DNA from: Nemertoderma westbladi
Lineage: Eukaryota; Xenacoelomorpha; Nemertodermatida; Nemertodermatidae
Direction: 5' to 3'
NCBI GenBank assembly: GCA_032718475.1
Contig: JAUCBJ010004920.1
Coordinates: forward strand, 1-54,780
Length of the DNA: 54,780 nt
The first letter of the stretch is position 1; the number at the start of each line of letters is the position of its first letter. This document shows positions 32,574 through 43,990 of this stretch, in pieces. Made by a program: the position numbers and the translations under genes. A model generated the notes under the pieces. The model saw only the letters and a program-made list of their open reading frames with translations. It was not told the DNA's origin and did not search any database.

Positions 32574-33737
32574 AAAAAGTCGACCTATCCTGGACCGAAA
32601 TTAAGAATGCATTCCAACAAGCCAAAGAAACTCTACCCTTACGGATAAAACCAAGCAAACGTCAGCTCAAAGACTTGACAATGGAACTTATTAATAGGAG
32701 ACAGTCTCTGATATCGGAACAAATACGAAATAATCAAGCTGTAATATCGATCAATCAATCTGTAATCAATCAATCTGTAATATTAAAGTTAAAGAATGAC
32801 ATCGCCAAACGATGCCGAGAAGAAAAAGAAATGGATATTTTACAACTTGCCAATACTGCACAAACAGCTAATAATATTAATAATTCCCACATTCTATATA
32901 AAACTATTAAAACTCTTGCGAGAAATTTTAAACGAACTCATAAAGAAATTAATGACAAAGATGGGAACCTCCTTAGTGATAAAGGCCAGCAACTGAAACG
33001 CTGGGTAGAATTCTATAGCGAACTCTTAAACCCACCAGATCCCTCAGACCCCATCATGAACCTTCCCGATCCAGACACAGAACTAGATATAGACCTAACA
33101 GAATTTACATCATTGGAATTACGTAAAGCAATTACACAACTCAAACGGAGGAATCACCAGGGCCTGACAATATCACTTCTGAAGAACTACAAGCCATCAA
33201 ACCATACATGAGAAACAGACTCTTAAAACTTTTTAACAGAATCAGGAAGAGATGTAATACACCTGAGGACTGGGGTTTGAGATCCATCGCACTAATACCG
33301 AAACCAGGTGACCATAAAGAATGCACCAACACAAGAGGAATCTCATTAACATCGATACCTGGAAAAGTCTTTTGCTTTATGTTACTTAACCGCTTCAAAT
33401 CGGCATCAGAAGAAAAATTACGTGAAAACCAAGCTGGCTCCCGCACAAAACGAAGCTGTATAGATAATATCTTTATGCTCAGACAGCTGATATACCACCA
33501 CCTATTATATGGTCTTCCTCTAAATATAACATGTATTGACTTCGCCAAAGCCTTTGACAGCGTACATCATCCATCTCTTTTTCCAAATTCTCCTACACTA
33601 TGGCTAACCCAAAAAAGTAATAGATATAATCCAAAACCTGTATGCTTCTGAGTGAGCGTATATCAAAGTCAATGGTGACTGTACCAATATATTTTCTGTA
33701 CTTCAAGAAGTGAGGCAAGGTTGTCTCCTTAGCGCAC
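32574..33737 (+). pseudogene. LINE-1, N-terminal RT part (5'-truncated, RTE-like)
   Basis: Plus-strand non-LTR retrotransposon. After the junction at the A-run near 32574, a linker rich in Asn/Lys/Ile leads to WVEFYSELLNPP and the RT fingers. After a frame change at about 33165-33210 come LRSIALIPKPGDHKECTNTR, GISLTSIPGKVF and ENQAGSRTKRSCIDNIFMLR, then IDFAKAFDSVHH (first catalytic Asp) and VRQGCLLSALL. There it is interrupted by LINE-2a. The wording of these motifs is close to RTE-type elements of marine animals. No endonuclease is left on the 5' side. Its remaining parts are at 36491-37135 and 37736-37949. Confidence 0.8.
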
Positions 33738-36490
33738 TTTTGGTCTATTGATGAATCCAACTGCACATGCAGCATTGGACAAAATAGACCAAATCTCTAA
33801 CCGCATCATCCGTTGCCACTTCTCATGTTCTGGAAGACTGGCTAAGAAGTTTCCTAAGGTGGTTCTGATTGTGTGCTACTCACCAACTAGTGTTGCCCCT
33901 GTAGAAAGGGTGGAAAATTTCTACCACAATCTACAAGCTGCTACTGTTGGAGTGGATCAGCATGCATTCTTAACATTCCTGGGAGACATTAATGCAAGTC
34001 TGCATCAATCACCTACATCGCCCTGGGTCTATAGCAATAGTGTTAACCGAAATTCCGTCCATCTTCAGGATTTTATCTCTGGAAATGGATTGTTTTCGGC
34101 TGGAACCCAGTTCAAGAAGCAAACTGGAAAGCTATGGACTCATAGTGGACCCAGTGGTCACAAGTCCCAGTTAGACCATATTCTGTTTCGTAGGAAATAC
34201 AGGAGCTCTATACAAGACTGTAATGCATTTACACTTCGACCCTTCTCTATTGATCACCGCCTTATTGTGGCCAAGGTAAGACTTAGTCTGCGTGCTAGCA
34301 GAGCAACGAAATCTGCCTTGCCGCGGCATGACTGGTCCTCTTGATGCAACAGCCAAGTGTGAGATCCAGCTTCGCACTACAGCTGAGCAACAGGTATGAG
34401 GTTCTTGCCTCTGAGGGGGCAGATCACTGTGAGGGCTATACTGCCTTTACAGAAGCAGTTAAGTTAGCAGCTGCAGAAACAGTTCCTGTATACCCTCGAA
34501 ACAGGAAAAGGGCCCCCTGGACTGACAACAAAAATCAGAAGTGCCGAAATGACCTCTATAAGGCGCTGAAAGAGTCCCGCCTCAAACAGACTACAGCGAC
34601 CAAGAATGCAGTTAAGGCTGCATCTAGGTCCCTGAACAGGCAGTACTCTGTTTATCTACAGGAGCTAATAAACCAACAGGTTGATGACATCAATGATGCT
34701 GACGACATCAGGCAACCATCCCAGGCATGGAAATCGATCAACTTGCTTACTGGTCGGAAAAGCCAACCAACCACCAAGGTTAAGGCTGAATCACCAGCCG
34801 ATCGCCTCAATGGTTGGAAGGCCCGCTTTGAAAAGCTCCTCAATAATGACAGGGTATTGCCTGATAAATTTATAAAAGTAAAAGTGTCTGAGTCTGTACT
34901 CCCAGATATTCCCAATGGCGATATCTCCTTTGCAGAAGTGAAGGCTGCTGCAAAGAGCATTAAGACCAATCGTGCCTGTGGAGTAGATGGTGTTCCCCCT
35001 GAGGTCTTTATATTACCTAGTGTTTAAAGCTCATCTATCCTATCATAGTAGACATGTACCGAACAACAAGAATCCCACAAGAATTGGAAACAAATAAGTT
35101 GGTGCCAGTTCCCAAGAAGGGCAACCTAACACTCTATGGTTCTTTTCGGGGAATCTCATTGATCTCGATTGCTGCAAAGCTATACAATAGAAATCTATTA
35201 AATCGCATCAGGGATCCCATTGAGAGACTGCTCCGTGGAAATCAGAATGGGTTACGTAAAGGTCGTGGGACCATGGAGCCCAATAATTGAAGAGTTATCA
35301 AAAAGAAAGACAGGCATCTGGCTGTTATCTTTGTTGACTTCTTCAAGGCCTTTGATTCAGTCTCTCGCTCATGTATGTTCAGCATACTTTCATTATATGG
35401 GATTCCTGATGAAATTAGTCCAGCAATCAGATCAGTATACGATGGTTCGACAACATTTGTGTCTACTTGTTGACGGGGACACAGAACCATTTGGAGTTAT
35501 GGGGCGTCCTCCAGGGAGACACACTTGCACCATTCTTGTTCATAATTGTGGTTGACTATGTTCTACGCATGTCCTCAGATCATCATAATGATGATGGGGT
35601 GATGATAACTCCACCTACTGGCTCCAGAAGTCGAGGAAATCCTGCCAAGTACCTAACTGATCTAGACTTTGCTGATGACTTAGAAGTACTCTCAGAATCG
35701 CTAGAAGGAGCCCAACGGCTCCTCAGCTCATTAGAACATGCTGCTTCTAGTGTTGGACTTTTTATTAACTCCAGAAAGACAACAATTTTGACAGTTAACT
35801 TTGAAAGTCCTCAGCAAGTCTCTGATCGGATGAGCATAAGCTCAAAGGATGGTATGCTTGAACATGTGGACGACTTCTGTTACCTGGGATCGTGGATCCG
35901 GAAGTCAGGTGAGGACGTTCGAATACGTAAGGGTATGGCATGGGCAGCCTTGAATAGGCTTTCCAGGATTTGGAAGTCACCGAGAATTAATCGGAAACTT
36001 AAGGTCCGATTATTTAGAGCAGCAGTAGTTCCAGTTCTCCTCTATGGGAGTCCATGCTGTGCTCTAACTGCTGAGGACACCTAATCTCTGGATGGCACAT
36101 TCACAAGAATGTTACACCGGGTTCATTGTGTAAAGTACAATGCACACATCTCCAACCAGACACTATATAACATTGGAGGTTTCTCATTAGTTTCGCCAAG
36201 CTTGACACTAGAACAAAGTCGCCTCCGCTTTGCAGGACATTGCTTTCGCCTTGAGGACCAGCCAGCGCATAATCTTGTACTTTGGCAGCCTCATGGAGTG
36301 AATAAGCATGGTGGACAGCCCATGACTTTCTTGAGACGCATCTTAAAGGACACTGGCCTTGAAGATGCGGATGATCTAGCAAATGTCATGGGTGATATGG
36401 AATTGTGGCGGCGCAATTTTGTCGACAAGCCGGCACAGCATTCTTAAAAATGCAGTTGCAATGCAGCATGCCGATCCTAGTAGTAGTAGT
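33738..36490 (+). mobile_element. LINE-2a, 5'-truncated copy nested in LINE-1
   Basis: It begins within GGTCTATTGATGAATCC and ends GATCCTAGTAGTAGTAG, the same TAG-repeat 3' tail as LINE-2b. It contains the C-terminal half of the APE endonuclease (VLIVCYSPTSVAPVE, FLGDINASL, SIDHRLIV), the linker, RT (VPVPKKGNLTLYGSFRGISL, DLDFADDLEVL) and the C-terminal domain (YGSPCC, RLRFAGHCFR). GDFN is GDIN and the frame is broken at about 34344, 35030, 35290, 35500 and by TAA 36082-36084. The LINE-1 sequence resumes directly after the tail, so this is a genuine nested insertion; the target duplication is short or ambiguous (TTTG). Confidence 0.88.
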
Positions 36491-37135
36491 TTGTTTAAGT
36501 CATAATTTCCTAGAGGAGTATAACGAGGAAAAAGGAATTGACATAACCTCAGAACACACCACAACAACCTTATTTTGCAGATGATATTAATTTTATACAT
36601 AGTGATGCCATATCCGCTCAAACGCATATGAATTACATACAAGGAGAAGGTCGCAAAGTTGGACTAAAGATCAACCCCAAAAAGTCTGAATCTCTAAAGA
36701 TTCCTACAAATGAAAATCTCGAGATGCCAGTCGTAATTGACAACCAAATTGTGAAATCCGTCATCCAAACAACCTTTATCGGAAGTCTTATATCAAACTT
36801 CAATGACCCAATGACAGCCCTAAAACATAGAATTAGGAAAGCTATACAAAACTATTACCTCTTTTAAACAAAATATGGCGCAATCCAACTATTAGACAGA
36901 GAACTAAGATAAAAGTATACAAATCGATGATTCGCCCGGTCGTACTTTACAGCTTAGAAACGGTTCCGATGTCAGACGCAATTAAGCGACGGCTCGATGC
37001 TGCAGACACAAGAATGTCAAGACGGTTCGTCAAAACACACAACTACGATTACTTTTCAAATGCCGCCTTATTTTGTCGCGCTCAACGGTCCCCAATCTCC
37101 AATACCCTGAAAGTTAAGCGTCTCAGATGGTTTGG
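36491..37135 (+). pseudogene. LINE-1, RT active-site part after the LINE-2a insertion
   Basis: FLEEYNEEKGIDITSEH then YFADDINFIHSD, the RT active-site box with both Asp retained, follow the insertion. EGRKVGLKINPKKSE and the post-RT region IRPVVLYSLETVPM come next. The last residues before the minisatellite are KVKRLRWFG, the start of a conserved RTE C-terminal motif. The frame changes near 36530, 36570 and 36866. Confidence 0.78.
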
Positions 37136-37755
37136 ACCCCACCCCACATACCTGTTGGTTGTACTCCAGTGACACCCACCACAAACCTGTTGGTTGTACT
37201 CCAGTGACACCCACCACCTACCTGTTGGTTGTACTCCAGTGACACCCCCCACATACCTGTTGGTTGTACTCCAGTGACACCCCCCACATACCTGTTGGTT
37301 GTACTCCAGTGACACCCCCCACATACCTGTTGGTTGTACTCCAGTGACACCCCCCACATACCTGTTGGTTGTACTCCAGTGACACCCCCCACATACCTGT
37401 TGGTTGTACTCCAGTGACACCCCCCACATACCTGTTGGTTGTACTCCAGTGACACCCCCCACATACCTGTTGGTTGTACTCCAGTGACACCCCCCACATA
37501 CCTGTTGGTTGTACTCCAGTGACACCCCCCACAAACCTGTTGGTTGTACTCCAGTGACACCCCCCACATACCTGTTGGTTGTACTCCAGTAACACCCCCC
37601 ACATACCTGTTGGTTGTACTCCAGTGACACCCCCCACCTACCTGTTGGTTGTACTCCAGTGACACACCCCACATACCTGTTGGTTGTACTCCAGTGACAC
37701 CCACCACAAACCTGTTGGTTGTACTCCAGTGACACTGGAGCTAGAATTGGAGCAC
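37136..37755. repeat. 35-bp minisatellite, 17 copies, inside the LINE-1 ORF
   Basis: The unit is ACCTGTTGGTTGTACTCCAG plus TGACACCCCCCACAT. Seventeen copies start every 35 bp from 37150 to 37710 with few variants. The period is not a multiple of three, and all three minus frames are open, producing spurious ORFs of up to 227 codons. It splits the LINE-1 motif RWFG / HTLARMPHNR. Confidence 0.95.
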
Positions 37756-37949
37756 TGGAGCACACATTGGCTAGAATGCCTCACAATAGACTACCAAATA
37801 TAGCACCCAATCTGCAACCACTCGATGGCAAAAAGAAAAGGAAAGGCAGGCCACGTTTTTCGTTTCGGCAAACTATTCAAAAAGACTTCCAATCTGCCAA
37901 CATAACGGTACAAGAAGCCATACAATTCGCACAGGACAGATCTGGATAA
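37756..37949 (+). pseudogene. LINE-1, C-terminal end
   Basis: HTLARMPHNRLPNIAP then GKKKRKGRPRFSFRQTIQKD and QEAIQFAQDRSG match the C-terminal RMPxxRxP...KRGRP...W module of RTE-like LINEs, ending at TAA 37947-37949. It is the continuation of KVKRLRWFG upstream of the minisatellite. Confidence 0.8.
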
Positions 37950-38628
37950 TAAACAATTAATTAAAGACATGTAAACTGTAAGTTAGAGAATAATCATCTT
38001 ATGTTACCAATCCGAAAAATAGTAAATACCGAGAGAAAGCCGCCCCAATATTAGATTATTACAACAACATATCCATTGGGTAAGAAAGTGGAGGAGAGCC
38101 AGCCCGTATCTTGATTTTTTAATTTATATTACGCGATCAATTTTCACTCATCTCGTCATGAACCCAACATGTATGTAACCTTTTGTTAAATTTGTTGGCT
38201 ATGCGTTTGCGGTTGTTTGGGCGGAGTGTGGTAGGCCTACACTTTTCACACTTAAATATTTTGGTTGGGAAATGTTACAGGGCATAGCTATCTGAGATAT
38301 TTCATTATATTTTATTATGAGAGGAAGAAGAACATACAACGTTATTTACTATATTATATGTAACGAAATAATTGTTTTTGGGTTTGGAAGCCTCCCCAAA
38401 GAGTTGATATACGATTATATTTAAAATTATTTCCATGGTCATGGTCATTCACCCGTCTTTAGTTAGAAATTTGTTTGCATGAAAGACAGTTTAGTTTAGT
38501 TTTTACTGATTTATTATCTCTTATCTGACTGGGGTAATAATAAAGGATAGGATAAATGGAAGCAAAGTGTGACAGTAACAAATATTTCCCCGTCACCCTA
38601 GCATGTCTTAAGTATATGATATATCAAA

Positions 38629-38677
38629 GGGGGAAGTTTGGATTCACTGCATAAATGCAGTTCACCAAACTTCCCCC
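38629..38677. repeat. Stem-loop
   Basis: The arms are GGGGGAAGTTTGG...CTGCAT and ATGCAG...CCAAACTTCCCCC, with two or three mismatched bases and a loop of about three bases. A further CTTCCCCC occurs 20 bp downstream. Confidence 0.7.
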
Positions 38678-39526
38678 GAATGCACACTGTAACTTCCCCC
38701 TTCCCACAAATATCCACTGTTGAATTAATTTGAAGCGATATAATAAGTACAAAATTGTGCGAGTTTTTAAATGTGTGGTCCAATTGTTATTTGATTTCTA
38801 TTTATTATTTAAAGTGCATTTAATATCACACTGGTTTTTAGAATATTATACTATACAACCTTATGTTTATTAATTTACCCAATCGAAGCCTCATAAGGGC
38901 CGGTTATTTGTACGCATATCCCCTAATGCGCTCAGTAAGGTTCAAACAACATATTAATATGAAAATAAAGTATCTGCAAAGAAAAGAACCCAATACTATA
39001 TAATTTGACCTTATTAAAAAACTTTTGCACACTTATTTGTACAAATGCACTTTAGCAGATCGTAATGGTGGCTCTTATTTAACAAACTTATGTATATCCT
39101 CTACCGATCTACGATGGTGTATGATCAAGTGTCAGTCGCTAAAAGTGTCAAAAATCCAATTTAATAAATCTGGATTTGCGATTTTGGACCATATTCATGG
39201 ACATTTTTAAGTCACTTTATAGACATAAAAAGTTAAACAAATGTTACGATTATAGTTAGAAATCATTCCAAACTACATCTTAATCCAAAAAATAATATTC
39301 TACGATGAATAGAACTGGAAATAACAGTGTTTGAAATATCGAAAAAATTTTCACTATTTAAGTGCATTTTGCACTAAGTACACATGCGTCTTTTCCCAAG
39401 TTGTATCCTATTTCACACACTACAATCTATCCTCTATCCAATGAAAAAAGTTTCAGATTAAACGGCCCTGTAGAACCGAAGTTATTTATGTTTAAAAATA
39501 GTCACTCGAAAATTTCAAATTCTCTT

Positions 39527-39599
39527 GGTCACATAGTCTAGTGGTTATCAATCACGTTAATGAAACCTAAGTTCGCGGGTTCGAAATCCAATATTGACC
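39527..39599 (+). tRNA. tRNA-like sequence (73 nt), probably a pseudogene or SINE head
   Basis: The length is exactly tRNA-like. A-box-like TAGTCTAGTGGTTA (39534-39547) and B-box-like GGTTCGAAATCC are both present and correctly spaced. The outer five acceptor pairs form (GGTCA...TGACC), but the inner two do not. The anticodon stem is poor, position 33 is A and not T, and two T-stem pairs are broken, so a working tRNA is unlikely. The best reading of the anticodon position is ATG, with low trust. No CCA or pol III terminator run directly adjoins it, although a T-run follows at about 39612. Confidence 0.4.
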
Positions 39600-42124
39600 T
39601 AACCATTCTTAATTTTTTTGCAAAAAAATTATTTTTATTTTTTCACTAAAATCGCTCTAACTTCGGTTCTGGTGGTCCAAATTCAATAAAATTGGTATAT
39701 TCTTTGCCGTAATTTTTTTCTTAATCTTTTGAGAAGGGGTTATTTTTGGCCCCAAAAAAATTAAAAAAAAGGGCCAAAATAACGCGATATTTTTCGACCC
39801 TTAAAATTCGTAATTTTAATTATATATGTTAAGATAAAAGATAGCGGAGTTAATTTGATACTTTTTACAGGTACTTTTGGCGCAATACGCTAAATTATAA
39901 TGGAATAGAGATTTGTTAAAAAAAAAATTTTTCGTCCCTTTTTATAAATATTATATTTCACACGATCGCCTGCCGCTCCAGTTTTATAATACCTCCGGCG
40001 CTGTGATTAACGCTGTTAGATAGATAATTTAACGCACTATAAGTCTGTGTAAACAAATCTCCCGTAAGTTAAGTAGTTTTCGAGCTAGACGATTTCCCGC
40101 GAAGCAAGTTTGAAGCGCGAAATTATAATTTTGGCCCTCATTTTTTTAATATCATCCTTGGAGCAAAACCGATAGCATATTTGAATTCCCCGTATGGATA
40201 TTGACTGTATAGAATGTACCTTAACCAACTAAAGTTAAAAATAAAAAATTATTCGATAAAAACTACTTTACAAATTCTGGCCCTTTTTGGCCCCTATTGC
40301 CGACATATTTTTTGTACCCCCATTCGATAGGAACGTAGCCCCAATGGTCTTCTACGAGTTTCATAAAAGAATTAGTGGATTCCTACCCGCGTTGTCGAAT
40401 TAAACATTTCGGAAATAAGTTTTCCAAAAAAGACGGACAAAAACGTACAAATTTACAGCCCCTTTTTCCACCCGAAATTTTAATAAATATCTTACCCCCA
40501 TTCGATACGAAGGTAGTACCACTCTTCCCCTTTCCAACCGCGTTACTTTCGTCCCCGTACGATTAATATTAGCCGAGTTATAGCGGATCCCGCAAAGTCA
40601 TTTTGTCCGTTTTTTCAACTTTGACGGACATTTTCGGAAAAAAGGCGTGGTAATCTTTTTTGAAAAAAAAAACGAATTCACTAATTAATCCCTTCTATCG
40701 TATCCCGGCGTCGGCTAAGCAATAACCTAGGGTTTTTTCGAGCCACTGTAGAGCGCCTTTCAAAAAAATTTAAAATTGTCGAAAAAATGACGGATTTTTG
40801 TCCGCCGTGTCCGTCGAAGGGTTAGATTTAATAATGTTAGAGTTGCTAATATCTTAGAATTCCGAGCCGCTCCCCTGGTGAGAAAATAAAAAAATTTGGT
40901 CTGTTCCTTCATCGAAAAGTCCCCCACAATCCCAAGTTAACCTATATAGTTAGCGATGGCCTGCGGCTTTAGGAGCTGCAGTTACCTGAAGGATCCATAC
41001 GTGGTTCCATGCTCTAAGCGAGCTCGGTGGATTCGCCGGTGAAATCAGCCATCATCGTATCCATCATCTATGTGTGCTGTTCCCTAGAACGTCGCTTGAC
41101 AGAGGGGGGTGTCTTCGTGTATCGAGACATGTGCGAGTTTGAGTAGAAGAATATATAGGGAGTAGGTGAACGTCACCTCCCCAAAGGCGCCGAGACACGC
41201 CGCGACGCAGTCCCTGGTCAATCCCTAATGGCAAGAATCGAGTTTGCAACTACCAGCTGTACCGAAATATCGTGGCTATATGCTAAACTCTCATCAAGCC
41301 AGGGAGACGGGGGACTGGCCCGGAGCCATCACTGATCTACTATAACTCTAGCATCTATGAAGGGTTGGACAATTGCGTACACCTTAAAATTTCACACTAT
41401 TTGTCGGTTTTTCACACTATTTAGCTTAATTTGGTGCTTATTTGTGCACTTTTGTTCAATATATGGTCAAAATATGGTTCAAAAGCGCTTAACTTTAAAC
41501 ATTTACTAGAATGTCACTGTTTTGTGTAACCATGATAACAATTTTACTTTTCCTATACAAGCTGTACTAAGCGGTTGCATTCACAGTTGTACAAGTTCTA
41601 TCTATGTTTCCTGGGAAACACGTTGTTTCATTGTTATTTAATTAATTATTCCATGACATATTGGTAAATAGAGATTAGAATGCTCATCTCTCACACTTAT
41701 TTCACACTAGTAACTACTGTAATAGTTATTTGGGCATTTATGGCGATATTAAATTTAATTGTGGTTATTAATTTGAATTTAATGATTAACGTTTAATATA
41801 ACATTTTCAAACACGCTTCAAACAAATCCGCTTCCACGATTGAGTATTGTCATTAGTAATTAGTCACTTATTTTGAATTATTTAGGTTTTAAATCAAATA
41901 ATTTGCTGTTAAATTAAATTTTTGCAAATGTAGCTATCATATACAACATACAATTAACATGAGTAGGTTTGTTGCTACGCACGCTGTAGTCTAATATTAA
42001 TACCTACACTGTATAAAATGGCTAATAAATAATTACACACTCAATCGTAACCCTTTATAAGACGTTACTCCAGTTTATATGTCAGATTACTTGGTCTAAA
42101 CCTTTGTTGCCCGTAGTTACCGGA

Positions 42125-43990
42125 ACATTCCCTTGCCAATTCTACTAAAGAAAGGCGTCCAATTGGTCGATTGAAATAGTGTACTTTGGGTTTGGGTGTA
42201 GCTCTCCAAATAGCCAGTTCAACTGAGCGTACCAAAGTCATCATTTCCCGTATGGATTTCTGTTATACGGCCCGTTTCCCAGTTCATCTAGGTTGGTCTT
42301 GATCCACTAAGAGTACTATATCGCCAACGGATACATTTTCCTTCTTGGTAAACCATTTGGTCGAGTTGGACTGAAGGTAAATAGTATCTCTCGAAGTGTG
42401 TAGCGAATCGCCGAGATAGTAGCTGCATCATTTGCCAAGTACGTCTCAACAGTTCATCGCCATCCTGTGGATCGGATTTGGGCAGCATTGCCACTGGTTT
42501 TCTTAGTAGGAAATGGGACGGTGTGAGGGGTTCCATGGCTTGTGGACTCGACGGGATAGGTAGGAGGGGTCTATCGTTTAAGTAGCTTGATTTTTCCTCC
42601 AAAAGAGTTCTGAGCAGTTCGTCGGTCAAATAAGCCTTACAGGGGATGATATGATGGAACGCGACCCTTGTACTTTTTATCAACCGTTCCCAACTTCCGC
42701 CCCACCAGGGCGCGTCGGTGGCATTGAATGTCCATGTTGATGCCGACACTTTAAGGTGTTCTTCGAGTTGGTAATCGTTCCTTTCTGTAATAAATTTGGA
42801 GATTTCATTGTGGGCGCCTATGAAATTAGTCCCCTGGTCAGACCTAATAGTCCGGCTAGTTCCAAACCTACCGATCTGTCTCCGGAGGCAAAGGATGAAA
42901 CTTTTCATCGACATGTCATTGACCATATCGAGATAGACTGCTCGAAAAGTCATGCAAAAAAAGATGACGCACCACCATTTTACTATCAAGCGGGCACGCT
43001 TAACTTGAAAGGGCCCGAAGAGGTCTATGCTGGTGTGGGTGGATGGGGGTTGATAACAATCGACTCTTTCCATTGGGAGCGCCGCTTCCAATTGAGTCAT
43101 TGGCTTGCTATAAATGCTTTTGCAAGGTATACAGTTTCGTAGTATCTGGTTGAGAGCCGCGCGAGGGTGAACTAGATAATAACAGGTGCTGATCTCGCTC
43201 AATATATGTTCTCTCCCGGCGTGATAGAGTCGGTAATGAACGTCCTGTATCAACTTGGTTTGAATTTCGGGATCGAATATTAATATGGGGAACATAGTAT
43301 CCCTGGAGATAGGAGCGTTAGTGAGGCGGCCTTCAACTCGAATTAACCCATTTATCATAATACTTGAGAATTTGTCCGCCAATGGGGTCAAGGGGTCGAC
43401 GCTGAGCTGATTATATTTCTCAGGCTTCTCAAGCGTTTGTGAAATTCTCAATAATTGTAAATTAGATTTGTCTACTTCATTAGGTGTTAAGCCTACTACA
43501 GGTACGCTATTAGTACTATACCAAAAGTGGAAAAGTTGTTTTAGTATAGTTATAGCCCTACATATCTTATCCCATGAGCTATAATGGTTCATGGCTCGGG
43601 CTATTAGTGGGGATAGACATGTATCCACGTTAGGTAAGTCTGATTGATTTGTGGATATTTGGGGGTTGTCTGGGACAGCTTCAGCACTGGGTTGAATGCT
43701 TGGGGGAGGGTCTGAATTTTGACTGTCTAGATTGTTTACGTAATTCTTAGTTGCTATATCAATGGGTCTGAATAGTTTGGATTTCGATGGTCTGATTTTA
43801 GGTTTTACGATTTCCAGACCTTTAACCTGTCTCATTTCCTCGGGAGTAATATGAGCAGGCCATTGATCCTCTGGTTGGGATAGGAAATAGGGTCCATTCA
43901 ACCAACACTTAGAGTTTATTAGGTCCTTGGGGGTTGCACCATGGGAAGGTATGTCCACGGGGTTTTGCGGTCCGGGAATATACCTTCATT
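42125..43990 (-). pseudogene. pol: BEL-2 integrase and C-terminal pol
   Basis: Minus-strand BEL/Pao element. The longest intact stretch, 43958 to 42288, covers the RNase H exit (DIPSHGATPKDL), the integrase zinc domain HYRLYHAGREH ... CIPCK and all three catalytic residues: TSIDLFGPF, IRSDQGTNFIG and WWGGSWERLIKS. Upstream, a TGA at about 43988 follows LEQ where BEL proteins have Trp (EQW-x-x-IPGPQNP), probably TGG to TGA. Downstream, a frame change near 42280 leads to MNWETGRITEIHTGND and a tail ending near 42125. Integrase joins cDNA to host DNA; this one has intact active-site residues inside a dead element. Confidence 0.88.

Larger units (their letters stand above)
37950..42120. other. 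No gene seen; AT-rich and homopolymer-rich region
   Basis: About 4.2 kb without a supported ORF. A near-perfect hairpin lies at 38629-38677 and a tRNA-like sequence at 39527-39599. From about 39600 to 40950 the sequence is rich in A, T and C homopolymers with phrases such as GGCCC...AAAAAAA, and resembles decayed repetitive DNA that I cannot assign. A less AT-rich stretch at 40960-41340 has no recognisable protein. Confidence 0.6.

Noticed and set aside
37082-37765. Up to 227-codon Gly/Val/Trp-rich ORFs on the minus strand
   Set aside because: Products of the 35-bp minisatellite.
42756-43142. 128-codon plus-strand ORF
   Set aside because: Antisense shadow of the BEL-2 integrase.
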